Source of the DNA: Symbiodinium natans
Taxonomy: Eukaryota; Sar; Dinophyceae; Suessiales; Symbiodiniaceae
Direction: 5' to 3'
DNA: 64,000 nucleotides
Assembly (NCBI GenBank): GCA_905221605.1
Contig: CAJNDS010002200.1
Coordinates: 480,287-544,286, forward strand
A model generated the notes under the pieces. It was not told the DNA's origin. It ran no database searches and was given only the letters and a program-made list of their open reading frames with translations. This document shows positions 1 to 10,730 of the stretch, piece after piece. Each line of letters opens with the position of its first letter. Position 1 is the stretch's first letter. A program made the translations under genes and the position numbers.

Positions 1-75
1 TCGGATTAATTAGGGTTTAGGGTTTAGGATTAGGGTTTAGGGTTTAGGGAACCCCCTGAGCCCAAAAACCCGTAC

Positions 76-163
76 CCTCCTTCGGCCCAGGGTGCCGGTA
101 GGTTCGCTCGAAGAGCCGCGTCTCGACTTTCTTCTGGCTTGCGATCATGCTGCCGTAGTCATC
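76..163 (-). CDS. Exon candidate, 29 codons, unknown product
   Basis: Open frame with DDYGSMIASQKKVETRLF. Acceptor CTTCAG|GAT, donor GAGG|GTACGG, 88 nt. The opposite strand is R/S-rich and not protein-like. Flanked by telomere-like intron on its 5' side. No family recognised. Confidence 0.6.
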
Positions 164-172
164 CTGAAGGTA

Positions 173-264
173 GCCCTAAACCCTAAACCCTAAACCCTAA
201 ACCCTAAACCCTAAACCCTAAACCCTAAACCCTAAACCCTAAACCCTAAACCCTAAACCCTAAA
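173..264 (-). repeat. CCCTAAA array
   Basis: About thirteen near-perfect CCCTAAA units. On the minus strand it sits just upstream of the acceptor of the exon at 76-163, so it would be intron sequence. Confidence 0.9.
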
Positions 265-394
265 ACCAAGACCCTAAACCCTACATCCATTAAAATAAAA
301 CAAAAGGACCCCCATGGCCTCGAGCACGACGCCTGCAAACCCCAAAGCCTCTAGCGATCCCCAAAACACCTTAAAATCCAGAGTTTAGGGTTCT

Positions 395-497
395 GGGCTG
401 CTCTTAGCAGGGTAGCTATATTTTTTAGCTGCCTTCTTAAGAAACCCAATAAACCAAAAAAGGCTAAAGATGTAAAGTTACAGTAAGGCACCACAAA
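395..497. repeat. Conserved dispersed repeat, family E (about 105 bp)
   Basis: GGGTAGCTA...GCTGCCTTCTTAAGAAACCC...CACCACAAAG. Not an inverted-repeat element; four copies in this window keep the same order and spacing, always in the same orientation. Confidence 0.75.
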
Positions 498-806
498 GGG
501 CGTAAGGTTCAGGCTTTATTGTTTAGGGGACCATGTACCTGGAGGATAGCAGCTTTTTGGGGTATATGGATTCCAGCTGTTGGCATGTAGGCCCCAGGCC
601 CTAAACCCCAAACCCTACATCCTAGACCCTAAGCCCTTAACCTGAAATCCTAGACCCTAAACCCTAAAGCCTAAACCCTAAACCCTAGCACTAAACCCTA
701 AACCCTAGACCCTAATTCCTAAACCCTGGAAACCCTAAAGCGTAAACCCGACACCATACACCCTACACCCTGAAGCGTATGAATGCAATTCCCTTCAAGG
801 AAGGTC

Positions 807-854
807 CTTCAGGATCCAGACAGCACTCAGCATCGACAGCATCGCACGGTCCGC
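807..854 (-). CDS. Weak exon candidate
   Basis: ADRAMLSMLSAVWILK follows ATGCAG|, but the donor would be GA. The plus strand of the same segment is also open and AG/GT-bounded, so the strand is uncertain. Confidence 0.25.
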
Positions 855-1291
855 CTGCATCCGACACGGGGTTTAGGGTTTCGGGTTTAGGGCTAGGGTT
901 TAGGGTTTAGGGTTTAGGGTTTAGGCTGTAGGGTGTAGGGTTTAGGGTTTAGGTTTAGGGTTTAGGGTCTAGGGTTCAGGGTTTAGGGTCTGAGGTTCTG
1001 GGTTTAAGGTTCCAAAAGGATGACTTAGGATGGCGCAGCCCTTTGCCCCTTTCTTGGGAACAAAAGCACGCTGTTTTGGAAAGCAGCCCACTGCGTCACT
1101 GCGCCACCTGAAATTCAACAGACTGTTGTTGCTTCTGTGGACTCTCATGGCCAACCGACTCTGTAGCAATATTTCATCGGCTATAGGCCCCTAAGCCCTG
1201 GACTTTGAACCCTAAACCCGACACTCGAACCCCCTAAACCCATGATTCACCTAAGCCCTGCACCCTAAACTCTATAAAACCCTAAACCCAG

Positions 1292-1544
1292 CTTGGAATT
1301 CTTCATGGTACTTAATAACCCACTATAACTGCTGATACCCCACTTATAAAACCCTTAAGTGCCTCTTTGTTTATTCGTACACTTATACTTAGCTTTGGAG
1401 TAGACCCTGAAAAAAAGTATATACTTTTTAGGTACAAGTAGCTAGAATAGGAACCCAGAACCAAGAAAAGTATTAAAGTATAGTACTCCAAGACCCAGTA
1501 TAAGTACAGTTGTAATTGGTAAATAAGTACCATGAACCTCCAAG
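1292..1544. mobile_element. Inverted-repeat element, family A
   Basis: Ends with the inverted pair CTTGGA..TTCATGGTACTTA and AAGTACCATGAACCTCCAAG. AT-richer than its surroundings, no coding capacity: MITE-like. Seven other copies are listed. Confidence 0.75.
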
Positions 1545-1558
1545 TAGACGCAGTCAGC

Positions 1559-1609
1559 CGGTGAATCTTCGAGCCTCGTCGTCGAACTGCAGCTGAGAGT
1601 AGATCCCGC
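1559..1609 (-). CDS. Exon candidate with GC donor
   Basis: GIYSQLQFDDEARRFT between CCCAAG| and |GCTGAC. Function unknown. Confidence 0.45.
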
Positions 1610-1661
1610 CTTGGGGGGGGTTCAGGGGTTATGTGTTAGGGCTTCGGGTTTAGGGTTTAGG

Positions 1662-1750
1662 GTGCTATATAGTATATGCTTGGGCCTTAGAGGGGTTCCC
1701 ATATAGTAGGTGTAGGGCCCGAATCTATACGACACAGGCACATGGACCCT
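1662..1750. mobile_element. Inverted-repeat element, family C
   Basis: Carries TATAGTATATGCTTGGGCC and, inverted, a GGGCCCGAATCTATAC arm ending CATGGACCCT. Confidence 0.6.
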
Positions 1751-2715
1751 GAGGGAGTGTTCACAGGCGTCCGGCTAGCGTAGCCGGCCACAATGCCCAT
1801 TGTACAGATTGGACAGCCCAGCCCGACAGAACCAGAAGAATCAACAGGGTCACACTGTGAAATTCGAGCCAACATGAAGGATCCTAAACCCTAAGCCCCA
1901 AACGCCCAACACGAGTTAATATCCTACGAGGGTTCGGCTTCTTCACCGATGTTTAGCAACAAAATTGACACCTTAAGTCCTCAAAGGCAGGATGTAACAT
2001 ACAGTATCACTTAGTTGCTGAGTTCATAAGCCCCCAAAAAAGTGTACGCTTTTTGTTTTGTAGGATTTATAGTATCCCAAAAAGTGTAAAGCGTACTCAC
2101 TCAGCTACTAAGATCATGACAAGGCCGCCCTAGTTCTTTGTGACCAACCCAGTCGCTGTCGAAACTGTTGCCTTGACGTTGCGATGTGGCACGACAGTGC
2201 TTGGGAAACGCCCCAAACCCTAAACCCGAACGCACTGTAGGTCCCACCTGTCCACTGACAAAGGCTACACTTTCTCCTCTGATGACATATTTCCTTCCAC
2301 CCAAACAGGGTTTAGAGTGTAAGGCTTAGCGTAGAGGGTCTAGGGTTTAGGGTTAACACCAGCACTGGCACTCCTCGCAAAAGCTCACATCAGTTCAAGC
2401 CAGGACATAGCCTGAAAAGTACCATTGCCCGTTGTAGGAAACAGGCGCAGTCGGAGCAACCGGGGGTCGGCGTCTACCCGACTGTATTGTTTAGGGTTTC
2501 GGGCTGAGGGCTAAAGGCTTAGGGCTTGAGGGTTAGGGTTCCCGAACCTGCGGGCCTCTGAAACCCAAGACTCCGAACCCTCTTCCTGCACCTGAGGTCC
2601 TGCAACCTGGTCGGTTCGAGGATGAGAAGATGTAGGGGTTTAGGGTTTAGGGTTTTAGGGGTTTAGGGGTTTAGGGGTTTAGGGGTTTAGGGTGTTTAGG
2701 GCTCATGGTGCTTGC

Positions 2716-2810
2716 CAGCGTCTTTCTCGCAGCTCTGGGAACCTATCCTTGATGAGCTCAATGATCTTCTCGTTGGAGATGTCCTTCCCCACAAGGGTGC
2801 TTAAGAGCGC
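2716..2810 (-). CDS. Exon candidate, about 31 codons, GC donor
   Basis: Contains LVGKDISNEKIIELIKDRF, amphipathic and protein-like. Acceptor GTTAAG|GCG, donor TG|GCAAGC. Family not recognised. Confidence 0.6.
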
Positions 2811-2823
2811 CTTAACTTACTGT

Positions 2824-2900
2824 TGGGTAGCAGGGAATGAGGGAATTAGGGCCCTATATATGTATACATATATATATATATATGTATATTATACATATAC

Positions 2901-2936
<36 letters not shown>

Positions 2937-3014
2937 TATATATATATATATACACACACCCTTTAAGGGATTCCATAGAGTACCTCATTCCCCCATCCAC
3001 TACTAACCAACAGT
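2824..3014. repeat. Inverted-repeat element around a TA microsatellite
   Basis: CTGTTGGGTAGCAGGGAATGAGG and, inverted, CTCATTCCCCCATCC...CCAACAG flank about 110 bases of (TA)n with ACA/GTA interruptions. A related pair is at 16706-16785 without the microsatellite. Y/I-rich frames here are not genes. Confidence 0.7.
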
Positions 3015-3436
3015 AAGTCGAGCAAACAATTTCCACTTCAGGGTCAGGGTAATCAGGGCTGGTCGTTTGGAAAAGTACCATATACCCAGGTCTATACAGT
3101 GTTTCGGGGTTTTTGATCGTCGTGTCTACCTTCCCATGAACTGCTCGACGATTGCCCCAAGATGTGGGCTACAACACGGCTTGCCCCCCCCCCCCCCCCC
3201 CCCCCCCCCGCCAAAAAAAATGGGCTTCACGGTTTCGGGCTTAGGGTTTGGGGCTTAGAGTTTAGGATCCCCGACCAAGCTTACCGGAAGAACTAGGCTG
3301 CACGGTTTCTAGACCCAAGAGCAACCTAGAAATAAACAGGGTTTACTCTTTCTGGTCTACTGGGGCTTAGAAGGAGGCCAAAAACCTGAAACAGGGAATC
3401 TACTCGGTCCAGGTTACGGGAAACGGGTTCTCAGGG

Positions 3437-3566
3437 GTTACATGATCCCTGAGAAGGGGACCCCTTGCATACCCCTTAAACAAAATATAACCCAAGGGCC
3501 CACACTTCAGAACCCTTTAGAGAAGGCAAGGGACCATATTCAGGGGCCATGTAGCTACCCTTGAAG
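3437..3566. mobile_element. Dispersed element, family F
   Basis: Shares CCCATACTTCAGAACCC-type and AAGGGACCATATTCA segments with copies near 24110-24235, 26450-26530, 32168-32285 and 59672-59850. Partly self-complementary (TCCCTTA/TAAGGGACC). Confidence 0.55.
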
Positions 3567-3642
3567 GTTTGCGGGGGTTCCCTAAACCCTAAACCCTAAA
3601 CCCTAAACCCTAAACCCTTTAACATCCCCTGACTATACCGAC

Positions 3643-3684
3643 CTTCCCGACCAACTCGGACACAACGCCAGAAAAGTCCAGCTC
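3643..3684 (-). CDS. Short exon candidate
   Basis: ELDFSGVVSELVGK, phase 0 at both ends, acceptor GGTCAG|, donor AAG|GTCGGT. The frame stays open upstream for eight more codons, so the acceptor could be earlier. Confidence 0.5.
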
Positions 3685-5267
3685 CTGACCAGGTGGCGAT
3701 GGAGGACTGCTCTTGACTGTTTGAGCTCTAGGGTTTAGGGTTTAGGGTTTAGGTTTTAGGGTTTAGGGTTTAGGGTTTAGGGTGTAGGGTCTAGGGTCCC
3801 TTGACTGTTTGAGCTCTAGGGCTTAGGGTCTAGGCGAGAGCTAGGGTTTAGGGTTTAGGGTTTAGGGTTTAGGGTTTAGGGCTTAGGGTTTCGGGTTTCG
3901 CGCTTATAGAGGGATTAAGGTTGTCTGCAGCATCGCACGGAACGGCGCGAGCTTTGAAACCGCGGCCAGGTGAAGGGGGGGGGGGGGCAAGACAGAACCT
4001 GACATGTTTCGTGTGTCCGTTGCGGTAAACCCTAAGCCCTAAACCTAAAAACCCGAATTTCAGGAAGACTCCAAACCCTACAAACCTCGAGACGGCCCTC
4101 ATGTTCCCTCAGCCGAGTCCAACCGAAGCCATACCCACCACTGAACCCTGCTTAAAGGTTCGTGATGGGTTCTAAGTAGGGCTGTAAGTACCTTAAACAA
4201 GGTTGGAAACAATGATGACCAAATCTAGCCAACAAAAATTGGTACCCATGAACCTCCAAGAAACGCCCTATTTTGGGTCTGTTTTTGGTCATAATTCCCT
4301 AAAGCCCGCTCAACTCCCCAGGGGGGCGGGGGGGGTAAACAAAAGGAACCCGAATAAGTAATGTTGCATTGTGAAACGGACCCCCCCCCCCCCCCCCCCC
4401 CCCCCGCGCCCCTCACCCCCCCCCCCCCCGCCCCGCGCCCTCACCCCCCCCCCCCCCCCCGCCCCGCGCCCCTCACCCCCCCCCCCCCCCCCAACAAATT
4501 TGGATCCTCTATAAACGCATGGTGTGGCGACCCCCCCAAACAAACTGGGGGGGGGGGGGGAACCGCCCTCAGGGCCTTAAGCCTTTAGGACCTCAAGGCC
4601 TGAAGCTTTCCAGCCTTTAAGATTCCTGGAGCCCAAGGCCCTCAGGGCCTCAAGCCTTACTGCGTAAGCACATAACCCCGAACACAAACCCGTTAAACAA
4701 AAAAAACAATCATCCGAAAAAGACACTGTGCATTATGGAGGGTGACCAGACAAACTTACTAAAGACAGTCTGACCGGCCCGTGGGCTACCTATCACAAAA
4801 TTTGTTTGGGGCCTCGTTTCGTAATGAATTTTCATATGGCTTTACATGGAACTGGCCGGGCTTGGAATTCTGGATTCTCCGAGCTCTGGCTCTTTAAGAT
4901 TCCTGGAGCCCAAGCCCTGAGGGCCTCAAGCCTTACTGCGTAAGCCCTGAACCCAAAACACAAACCTTGGGACAAAAAAACAACGTCCGGAAAAAGACTG
5001 GTGATAATAACGGGTATCTCCAACGAACTCGGTTCGCAGAATAGATTTTGGAAACTTGTGTTTATAGAGGATGCAAACATTAAATGTCAGTGCAACATTA
5101 CACCCATACGCCAAAATGAACCAGAAACCCGAAACACTCAACTCCCGCAATGACATAAAAAGCGCGTAAAGGGTCGCCAAACCTAGCCAAATTTGCTCTG
5201 CAAACCCCAACACCTACACCCTAAACCCTAAACCCTAAACCCTAAACCCTAAACCCTAAACCCTAAC

Positions 5268-5357
5268 CCCTGGCGCCTCGGAGCTCTTGAACTGGTTCAT
5301 GCGGCCGGTGCCGGGCTCGAGAAGGTCGGACAGCTGGGTGTGCTGCACCGCGATCTC
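5268..5357 (-). CDS. Exon candidate, 30 codons
   Basis: Contains EIAVQHTQLSDLLEPGTG, phase 0. Acceptor TTTAAG|GAG, donor CCAGGG|GTTAGGG, which lies in the telomere-like array. Unknown product. Confidence 0.6.
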
Positions 5358-5364
5358 CTTAAAG

Positions 5365-5880
5365 GGTTTAGGGCTAGGGTTAAGGGTTTAGGGTTTAGGG
5401 TTTCAGGGTTTCAGGGTTTTCGGGTTTAGGGGTTCAGGGTTTTCGGGTTTAGGGTTTAGGGGTTCAGGGTTTTCGGGTTTAGTGTTTAGGGGTTTAGGGT
5501 TTTAGGGTTAGGGGTTTAGGGTTTTAGGGTTTAGGGTTTTAGGGCTTTAGGGTTTTAGGGTGCTCGGTGTTGGTGAGCTAGTGTTAGGGCGTTAGGGTTT
5601 AGGGTTGTAGGGCGTTGGGGCGTTAAGGTGTTAGGGTGTTAGGGTTTCGGGTGTTAGGATGTTCGGGTTTTAGGGTGGTAGGGTGTTGGGGTTCTAGGGT
5701 TTTTTAGGGTTTGGGGTTTCTGAATTTAGAGTTTAGGGTTAAGGCCCGTAACCCTGAAACCCTGAAACCCTGAAACCCTGAAACCCTGAAACCCTGAAAC
5801 CCTGAAACCCTGAAACCCTGAAACCCTGAAACCCTGAACCCTAAACCCCACACCCCTAAACCCTAAACCCTAAATCCTGA
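5365..5880. repeat. Degenerate TTTAGGG block followed by CCCTGAAA array
   Basis: A degenerate plus-orientation block with 8-9 base spacing (TTTTAGGG, TTTCAGGG) is followed from about 5,750 by about ten uniform copies of the 8-base variant CCCTGAAA, then CCCTAAA. The orientation flips inside one block. Confidence 0.85.
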
Positions 5881-6036
5881 ACCCTAAACCCAAAGGCGCA
5901 GATCGCTTCAGGGGCTGGGATCCCTTTGCCCTTGGGGTTTGGGGTTTAGGGGTTTAGGGGTTAGGGTTTAGGGTTTAGGACTTAGGGGTTTATGGTTTAG
6001 GGTTTAGGGTTTACGGAAGTGGGTGCGATGGGGGGA

Positions 6037-6099
<63 letters not shown>

Positions 6100-6107
6100 C
6101 GGGGGGG
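6037..6107. repeat. Very long G tract
   Basis: Roughly 70 bases of G with a single C near the end. Such tracts recur beside telomere-like blocks (for example 19765-19812 followed by about 24 T; C tracts at 3184-3209, 4381-4492, 16798-16862). Confidence 0.85.
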
Positions 6108-6264
6108 TTTGGGGATGTGGGCTTTAGGGCTGAGGGAGGTTAGAGGTTTAAGTTCCACAGGTTATAAGCTTGTTTAGGGTTTAACTAGGAGTTGGGGTTT
6201 CGAAGGGTTTCCGGTTTACGGCTTTAGGGAATGAGCTGACTGCTGGAGTCGATTCAATGTCCAC

Positions 6265-6302
6265 GCTGCTTCCGGTTTGCATATCTCTTGTGCATCGCGT
6301 CC
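6265..6302 (-). CDS. Short exon candidate
   Basis: DAMHKRYANRKQ between GGTTCAG| and |GTGGAC. Basic, unknown function. The opposite strand is also open. Confidence 0.45.
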
Positions 6303-6349
6303 CTGAACCCTGAACCTGCATTAATACAAAAACTAGACCCTAAGCACTA

Positions 6350-6428
6350 AACCCTAAACCCTAAACCCTAAACCCTAAACCCTAAACCCTAAACCCTAAA
6401 CCCTAAACCCTAAACCCTAAACCCTAAA
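6350..6428 (-). repeat. CCCTAAA array supplying a donor site
   Basis: Eleven perfect units. On the minus strand the array begins right after the exon at 6430-6494, so its first unit supplies the donor (CAG|GTTTAGGG). Confidence 0.9.
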
Positions 6429-6429
6429 C

Positions 6430-6494
6430 CTGTGCTTGTGTGTACATGTATTGAAGCTTCGCCAGGAACTTGGGAAAAAGGGGCGAGGGCTTCG
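6430..6494 (-). CDS. Exon candidate whose donor is a telomere unit
   Basis: Contains PSPLFPKFLAKLQYMYTQ. Acceptor ACGGCAG|, donor GCACAG|GTTTAGGG. The intron begins directly with telomere-like repeats. Confidence 0.6.
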
Positions 6495-6540
6495 CTGCCG
6501 TTGGTCGTCTAAAGGGAGATCTTCTCCCAAAAACAGAGTA

Positions 6541-6676
6541 CTTGGAGGTCAATGGTACTTATTAAAACAACTGTACTTATAACTGTACTTAAGACCTTAC
6601 TAGGGCACTTAAGGGGCTTCTAAGTGGGCCATAAAGTACAGTCAGAACTGGTGAATAAGTACCATGTACCTCCAAG
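6541..6676. mobile_element. Inverted-repeat element, family A
   Basis: CTTGGAGGTCAATGG at one end and CATGTACCTCCAAG at the other; internal ACTGTACTTATAA motifs also pair. Confidence 0.8.
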
Positions 6677-6887
6677 TAGAGGAACTACTGGGGCATCCTA
6701 GTAGTGATCCCTCCCTGATCGATGCAAAATCTAGAGTTCAGGTGTAGGGTTTAGGGTTTCGGGTTTAGGGCTTGGGTCGGGAAGTTTAGGGTTGAGGGTT
6801 TAGGGCTGAGAAAAGATGAGGTGTGATGTGTGGAGTGCTCTACGGCGGAACCCAAGCCCTGAACCCTAAACCTCCTTTTGCTTGCAG

Positions 6888-6944
6888 CCGGCCATCCTAA
6901 CACCCGGAAGCATCGCGAACGCGTGGGCTGACTATTGCAAGCAC
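6888..6944 (+). CDS. Possible plus-strand exon, strand ambiguous
   Basis: PAILTPGSIANAWADYCKH after a good TTTTGCTTGCAG| acceptor and before |GTTGAA, phase 0. The minus strand also has a short AG/GT-bounded frame here, so strand is not settled. Confidence 0.35.
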
Positions 6945-7290
6945 GTTGAATCTAGTCTAACCTCAAGCCGAAGCCCTGACCAAAGTACCCAGTTCCCTAA
7001 ACTCACCCTAAACCCTAAATCCTAATTAAACCCTGAACTCTGAACCCTAAATATATAAACAACCTCGGACACAGTTTACAGGGGACGAAAAGCGCCAACA
7101 AGCGACGCAAAGCTCGTCATCGAAGATTTCCCAGCCCGACGTTTCCATTTTTTGCTTTGCCTCGGCTGGGGGGTTCGGGTTAGGGTTTAGGGTTTAGGAT
7201 TAAGGGCTTAGGGTTCAGGGTTTAGGTAACCCTAAACCCTAAACTCTGAACCCTAAACCCTAAACCCGATCCCAGAGACGGACCATAGAC

Positions 7291-7320
7291 CTGTCGAAGC
7301 TCTTCAAGAAGAGAAGAGGC
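7291..7320 (-). CDS. Short exon candidate
   Basis: ASSLLEELRQ between CTTGTAG| and |GTCTAT, phase 0. Confidence 0.4.
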
Positions 7321-7863
7321 CTACAAGCAAGCCATGTGGAGCTCGGAAACTGCAGTTCAGGGCTTGGGGTTTAGGGTTTCGTTTGTCTTTAGGGTGTAGG
7401 GTTTAGGGTTTAGGGTTACCCTAAACCCTAAACCTTAAACCCAAAACCCTAAACTTAGTGTTTAGGGTTTTAGGCTTAGAGTCTAGGGCTTCCCTCTACT
7501 GCACTCTGCCAACCAAAAGTCTCACCCAAGCCCTCACTCCTAAACTTCCCAAGTGATCCTCAACTCCCAAAACGTCCTCAAACCCTAAACCCTAAACCCT
7601 AAAACCCTAAACCCTCACACCCTAAAGCCTAAACCCTAAAACCCTAAAACCCTAAAGCCTAAACCCTAAAACCCTACAACGAGAGCAAGTAGAGCATCCG
7701 GAATCGAAAAAAAAACGAGCCCAGCACACAACGTAGGGTCACGCCGTCAAGCACTTTGGGTTTAGGGTTTAGGGTTTGGGGTTTGGGGTTTGGGGTTTGG
7801 GGTTTGGGGTTTAGGGTTTAGGGGTGGTACCACAAGTGTAGGGTTGGGGTTTAGAGTGGCCCT

Positions 7864-7970
7864 AAGGGTCCATGTACCACATGATTGTATACTTGGGCCC
7901 TAGGAGTCCCTATAAAAGGAGGTACGTTAAGGCCCAAAGTAGTCCTTATTTAGGCACGTGGGCCCTGAGG
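7864..7970. mobile_element. Inverted-repeat element, family C
   Basis: AGGGTCCATGTACCACATG...GTATACTTGGGCCC with an inverted GGCCCAAAGTA arm. Confidence 0.6.
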
Positions 7971-8238
7971 GTTACTTCCGGCCCCCTTTCTCACAAACCC
8001 TTACCCCTAAACCCTAAATGCAGAGGTGACGGTTAAGGGTGCAGGGTTTAAAGGGCTTTCATGGCTAGGGTTTGACGGCTTAGGGTGTAGGGTCTAGGGC
8101 GGAAACCCCAACCCTAAACCCCCAACCCTGAACCCTGGACGTACCCCGCAAGATCCTAAAACCCTAAACCCTAAACCCTAAGCCCTAAACCCTAAACCCT
8201 AAACCCTAAACCCTAAACCCTAAACCCTAACCCTAAAC

Positions 8239-8295
8239 TCTTGTCCGAAGCGCGTAGAGGTTCAGAAGGCGCGTGGCATACTCGTGCACTGCTAC
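8239..8295 (-). CDS. Exon candidate, 19 codons
   Basis: VAVHEYATRLLNLYALRTR, phase 0 at both ends. Acceptor GCCAAG|, donor AGA|GTTTAGGG inside a telomere unit. Unknown product. Confidence 0.6.
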
Positions 8296-8585
8296 CTTGG
8301 CAGCCCAGTAACCATACCATAATAAGGGTTTAGGGTTTAGGGTTTAGGGTTTCGGGTTTAGGGTTTAGGGTTTAGGGTTTGGGGTTTAGGGCTTGGTTGC
8401 TGTATAAGGGGACTTTGAACCGAAACAAGGGAAAAGGGTGCGGCTGGGCTACCAGGAATAGGGAGTGCCTGAGGGCCCCTGCGTTACTTCTATAATCCCC
8501 TGAAGCCTGAATCCTAAACCCTAAACCCTAAACCCTAAACCCTAAACCCTAAACCCTAAACCCCTCGCGCGCTAAAGGCCCGAAC

Positions 8586-8648
8586 CTTGACTGCGGACAG
8601 GCGGACGGTCCAGGAGACTCTGTTCTGCACGGGGGGATGAACACCAAA
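8586..8648 (-). CDS. Exon candidate, 21 codons
   Basis: Contains FGVHPPVQNRVSWTVRLSA, phase 0. Acceptor AGTGCAG|, donor GTCAAG|GTTCGG. Confidence 0.6.
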
Positions 8649-9522
8649 CTGCACTGTTACTTCAGACACATTAAGCCCTAAACCCTAAACCCTAAACCCT
8701 AAACCCTAAACCCTAAACCCTAAACCCTACAACGCTAACTCCTGGCCCTGTCTGAAGCCTCAACCAAAACCCCAAGGGACTGCCTTGGGGAGGAAATGAA
8801 CCCTAAAAATGGGGTCATATACACTATACTACTGGACATCCTATTAAGGTATGCGAACCCTAAACCCTAAACCCTAAACGCTAAATCCTTTTAAGGTTCA
8901 TTTGGTCCCCAAGGCGTGGGGATCATTTTGCGGCACATGCTTGAGAGGCTGTTGGATTCATATGAACTCGATAGGGCTTCAAATCAAGCCCTTTTGAATG
9001 CGCTTAGGGTTTAGGGTTTGGGGTTTAGGGTTTAGGGTTGAGGGTTTAGGGCAAGGGTTTAGGGTTTAGGGTTCAGGGCTTGGGGTTCAGGGTTTAGGGC
9101 TTAGGGTTTGGGGTTTAGGACCCCACCCCCAGGACCCTGATGCCTAAATCAAATCGGGCTTGGGAGTACAGATATTTGGTGTAAACTCAAAGGACATGTG
9201 CATGACATGTGGGGTAAATTCCCACCATAGCTGCCCATATCAATATTCTGGAGGCACCTATAGATTGCCTGATATTGGGCACCCCTGATTACCAAACTCG
9301 CCTTTGTGGATACACGGGAAGTCTGCACACACTAAACATGGCACGGCGTGCATTGCACTCACATGCAAAGTGAACCCGCATACGCAAATGCAGCCTTACG
9401 TTGGAGAACCCTAAACCCTAAACCCTAAACCCTAAACCCTAAACTCTAAACCCTAATCCCTAAACCCTAAACCTGAAATCTTAAACCCTAAACCCCCAAA
9501 CCCCCTCAAAAGCTCCTTAAAC

Positions 9523-9595
9523 GGTGGTGAGCAACCACGGCTGCAGGCGAGCCCTGCACGGCGTTCACGAAATCCGAAACCGGGGCCGTCAGAAT
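9523..9595 (-). CDS. Exon candidate, 24 codons
   Basis: Contains ILTAPVSDFVNAVQGSPAA. Acceptor CTCCAAG|, donor CACC|GTTTAAG. The frame is open upstream through NYSK. Confidence 0.6.
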
Positions 9596-9597
9596 CT

Positions 9598-9945
9598 TGG
9601 AGTAGTTCCTCGGGTTTGGGTTTAGGGTTTAGGGTTTAGGGTTTGGGGTTTGGGGTTTAGCGTTTAGGGTTTAGGGTTTAGGGCTTAGGGTTTAGGGTTT
9701 AGGGTTTAGGGTTTAGGGTTTGGGGTTTAGGGTTTAGGGTTTAGGGTGTAGGGTATATTGTTTAGGGTGTAGGGTTTAGGGTTTAAAGTGTAGGGTGTAG
9801 GGCTTAGGTTTTAGGGTTTAGGGTGTAGAGTTTAGGGTTTAGGGTTTAGGGTTAAGGATGTAGGGTCTGGGGGTTTAGGGTTAAGGATTTGGGGCTTTAG
9901 GGTTTTGGGCTTAGGGTTTAGGGTTTCGGGCTTGGGGTTGCTGGT
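9598..9945 (+). repeat. Long mixed TTTAGGG/TTTGGGG block
   Basis: About 350 bases of TTTAGGG with interspersed TTTGGGG, GTGTAGGG and TTAAGG variants. No coding signal was seen in it. Confidence 0.9.
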
Positions 9946-10641
9946 TCTTAGCAGCAATTGGGATATCGGGACCCTTAGCTTTTCATAATCTCGGAAATAA
10001 GGCCCTAAACCCCAAACCCCAAACCCCAAACCCCAAACCCTAAACCCTAAACCCTAAACCCTAAACCCTACACCGAGTTCTGTAATCTAAAGTCCGCTCT
10101 ACAAGCGTTTGCTCTATAAGCCTTATACCCCTCCCAGGGAATTGGGTACCCGCCCCAAATAAACCCTCGCAGAGACTATAGGTAGTGTAGGAGGTCCCTA
10201 AGTACCTGTTTCTGTACTAAGAACTAGCAAATAAGAGCGTGTCGGAGGTTTGTTTCCAAGGAAAGACTTCGTACTTGGGGAGTTCAGGGTTTAGGGTGCG
10301 GTTTAGGCCATCCGGGTTTCGGTCAAAGGGTTTAGGGGCTGTAGTCCGGAACTGGGGAAATGAGGCTCCCAAAGCCATGTCCTACTAAGGGGAATCAGGC
10401 TACTACAGGGCATCCTAGTTTCCCACTTCCCTCGACCTAAACCCCCTAAACCCCTAACCCCTAAACCCCAAGCCATGAAACCCGTGGCCCTAAACCCCAA
10501 GCCATTATCTCAGGTTCTGCGCTGTGAGGCTTCCTGCGGTGGCTTAGGGTTTCTAGGGAGCGGTGCCTATGGCGTCCCCAAACCCTAAACCCTAAACCCG
10601 AAACCCTAAACCCTAAACCCTAAACCCGAAGAGGGCGGAAC

Positions 10642-10730
10642 CGCAGAGAAGCAAGGGCAAGCATCTGGGCTGTGAGGTACGACGCGTGCGTCATCTGAGA
10701 GTACAGGCAGAGTTCCGCCAGCCAACTGTC
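10642..10730 (-). CDS. Exon candidate, 29 codons
   Basis: Contains DSWLAELCLYSQMTHASYL followed by a leucine/alanine stretch. Acceptor CCCCAG|GAC, donor CTGCG|GTTCCG. One of the clearest coding islands. No family recognised. Confidence 0.65.

Noticed and set aside
1-264. A chromosome end at the left edge, because of the CCCTAAA array
   Set aside because: Unique sequence and both orientations of the unit follow at once, and equal arrays recur throughout the window.
2692-3081. Y/I-rich proteins on both strands
   Set aside because: They are translations of a (TA)n microsatellite inside an inverted-repeat element.
4225-4588. P-rich or G-rich proteins
   Set aside because: They come from long C tracts read in either direction.
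9832-10029. NPKP-repeat proteins such as this one, found in many places
   Set aside because: TTTAGGG or CCCTAAA read through in one frame gives (NPKP/LNPKP)n or (GLGF)n without any gene.
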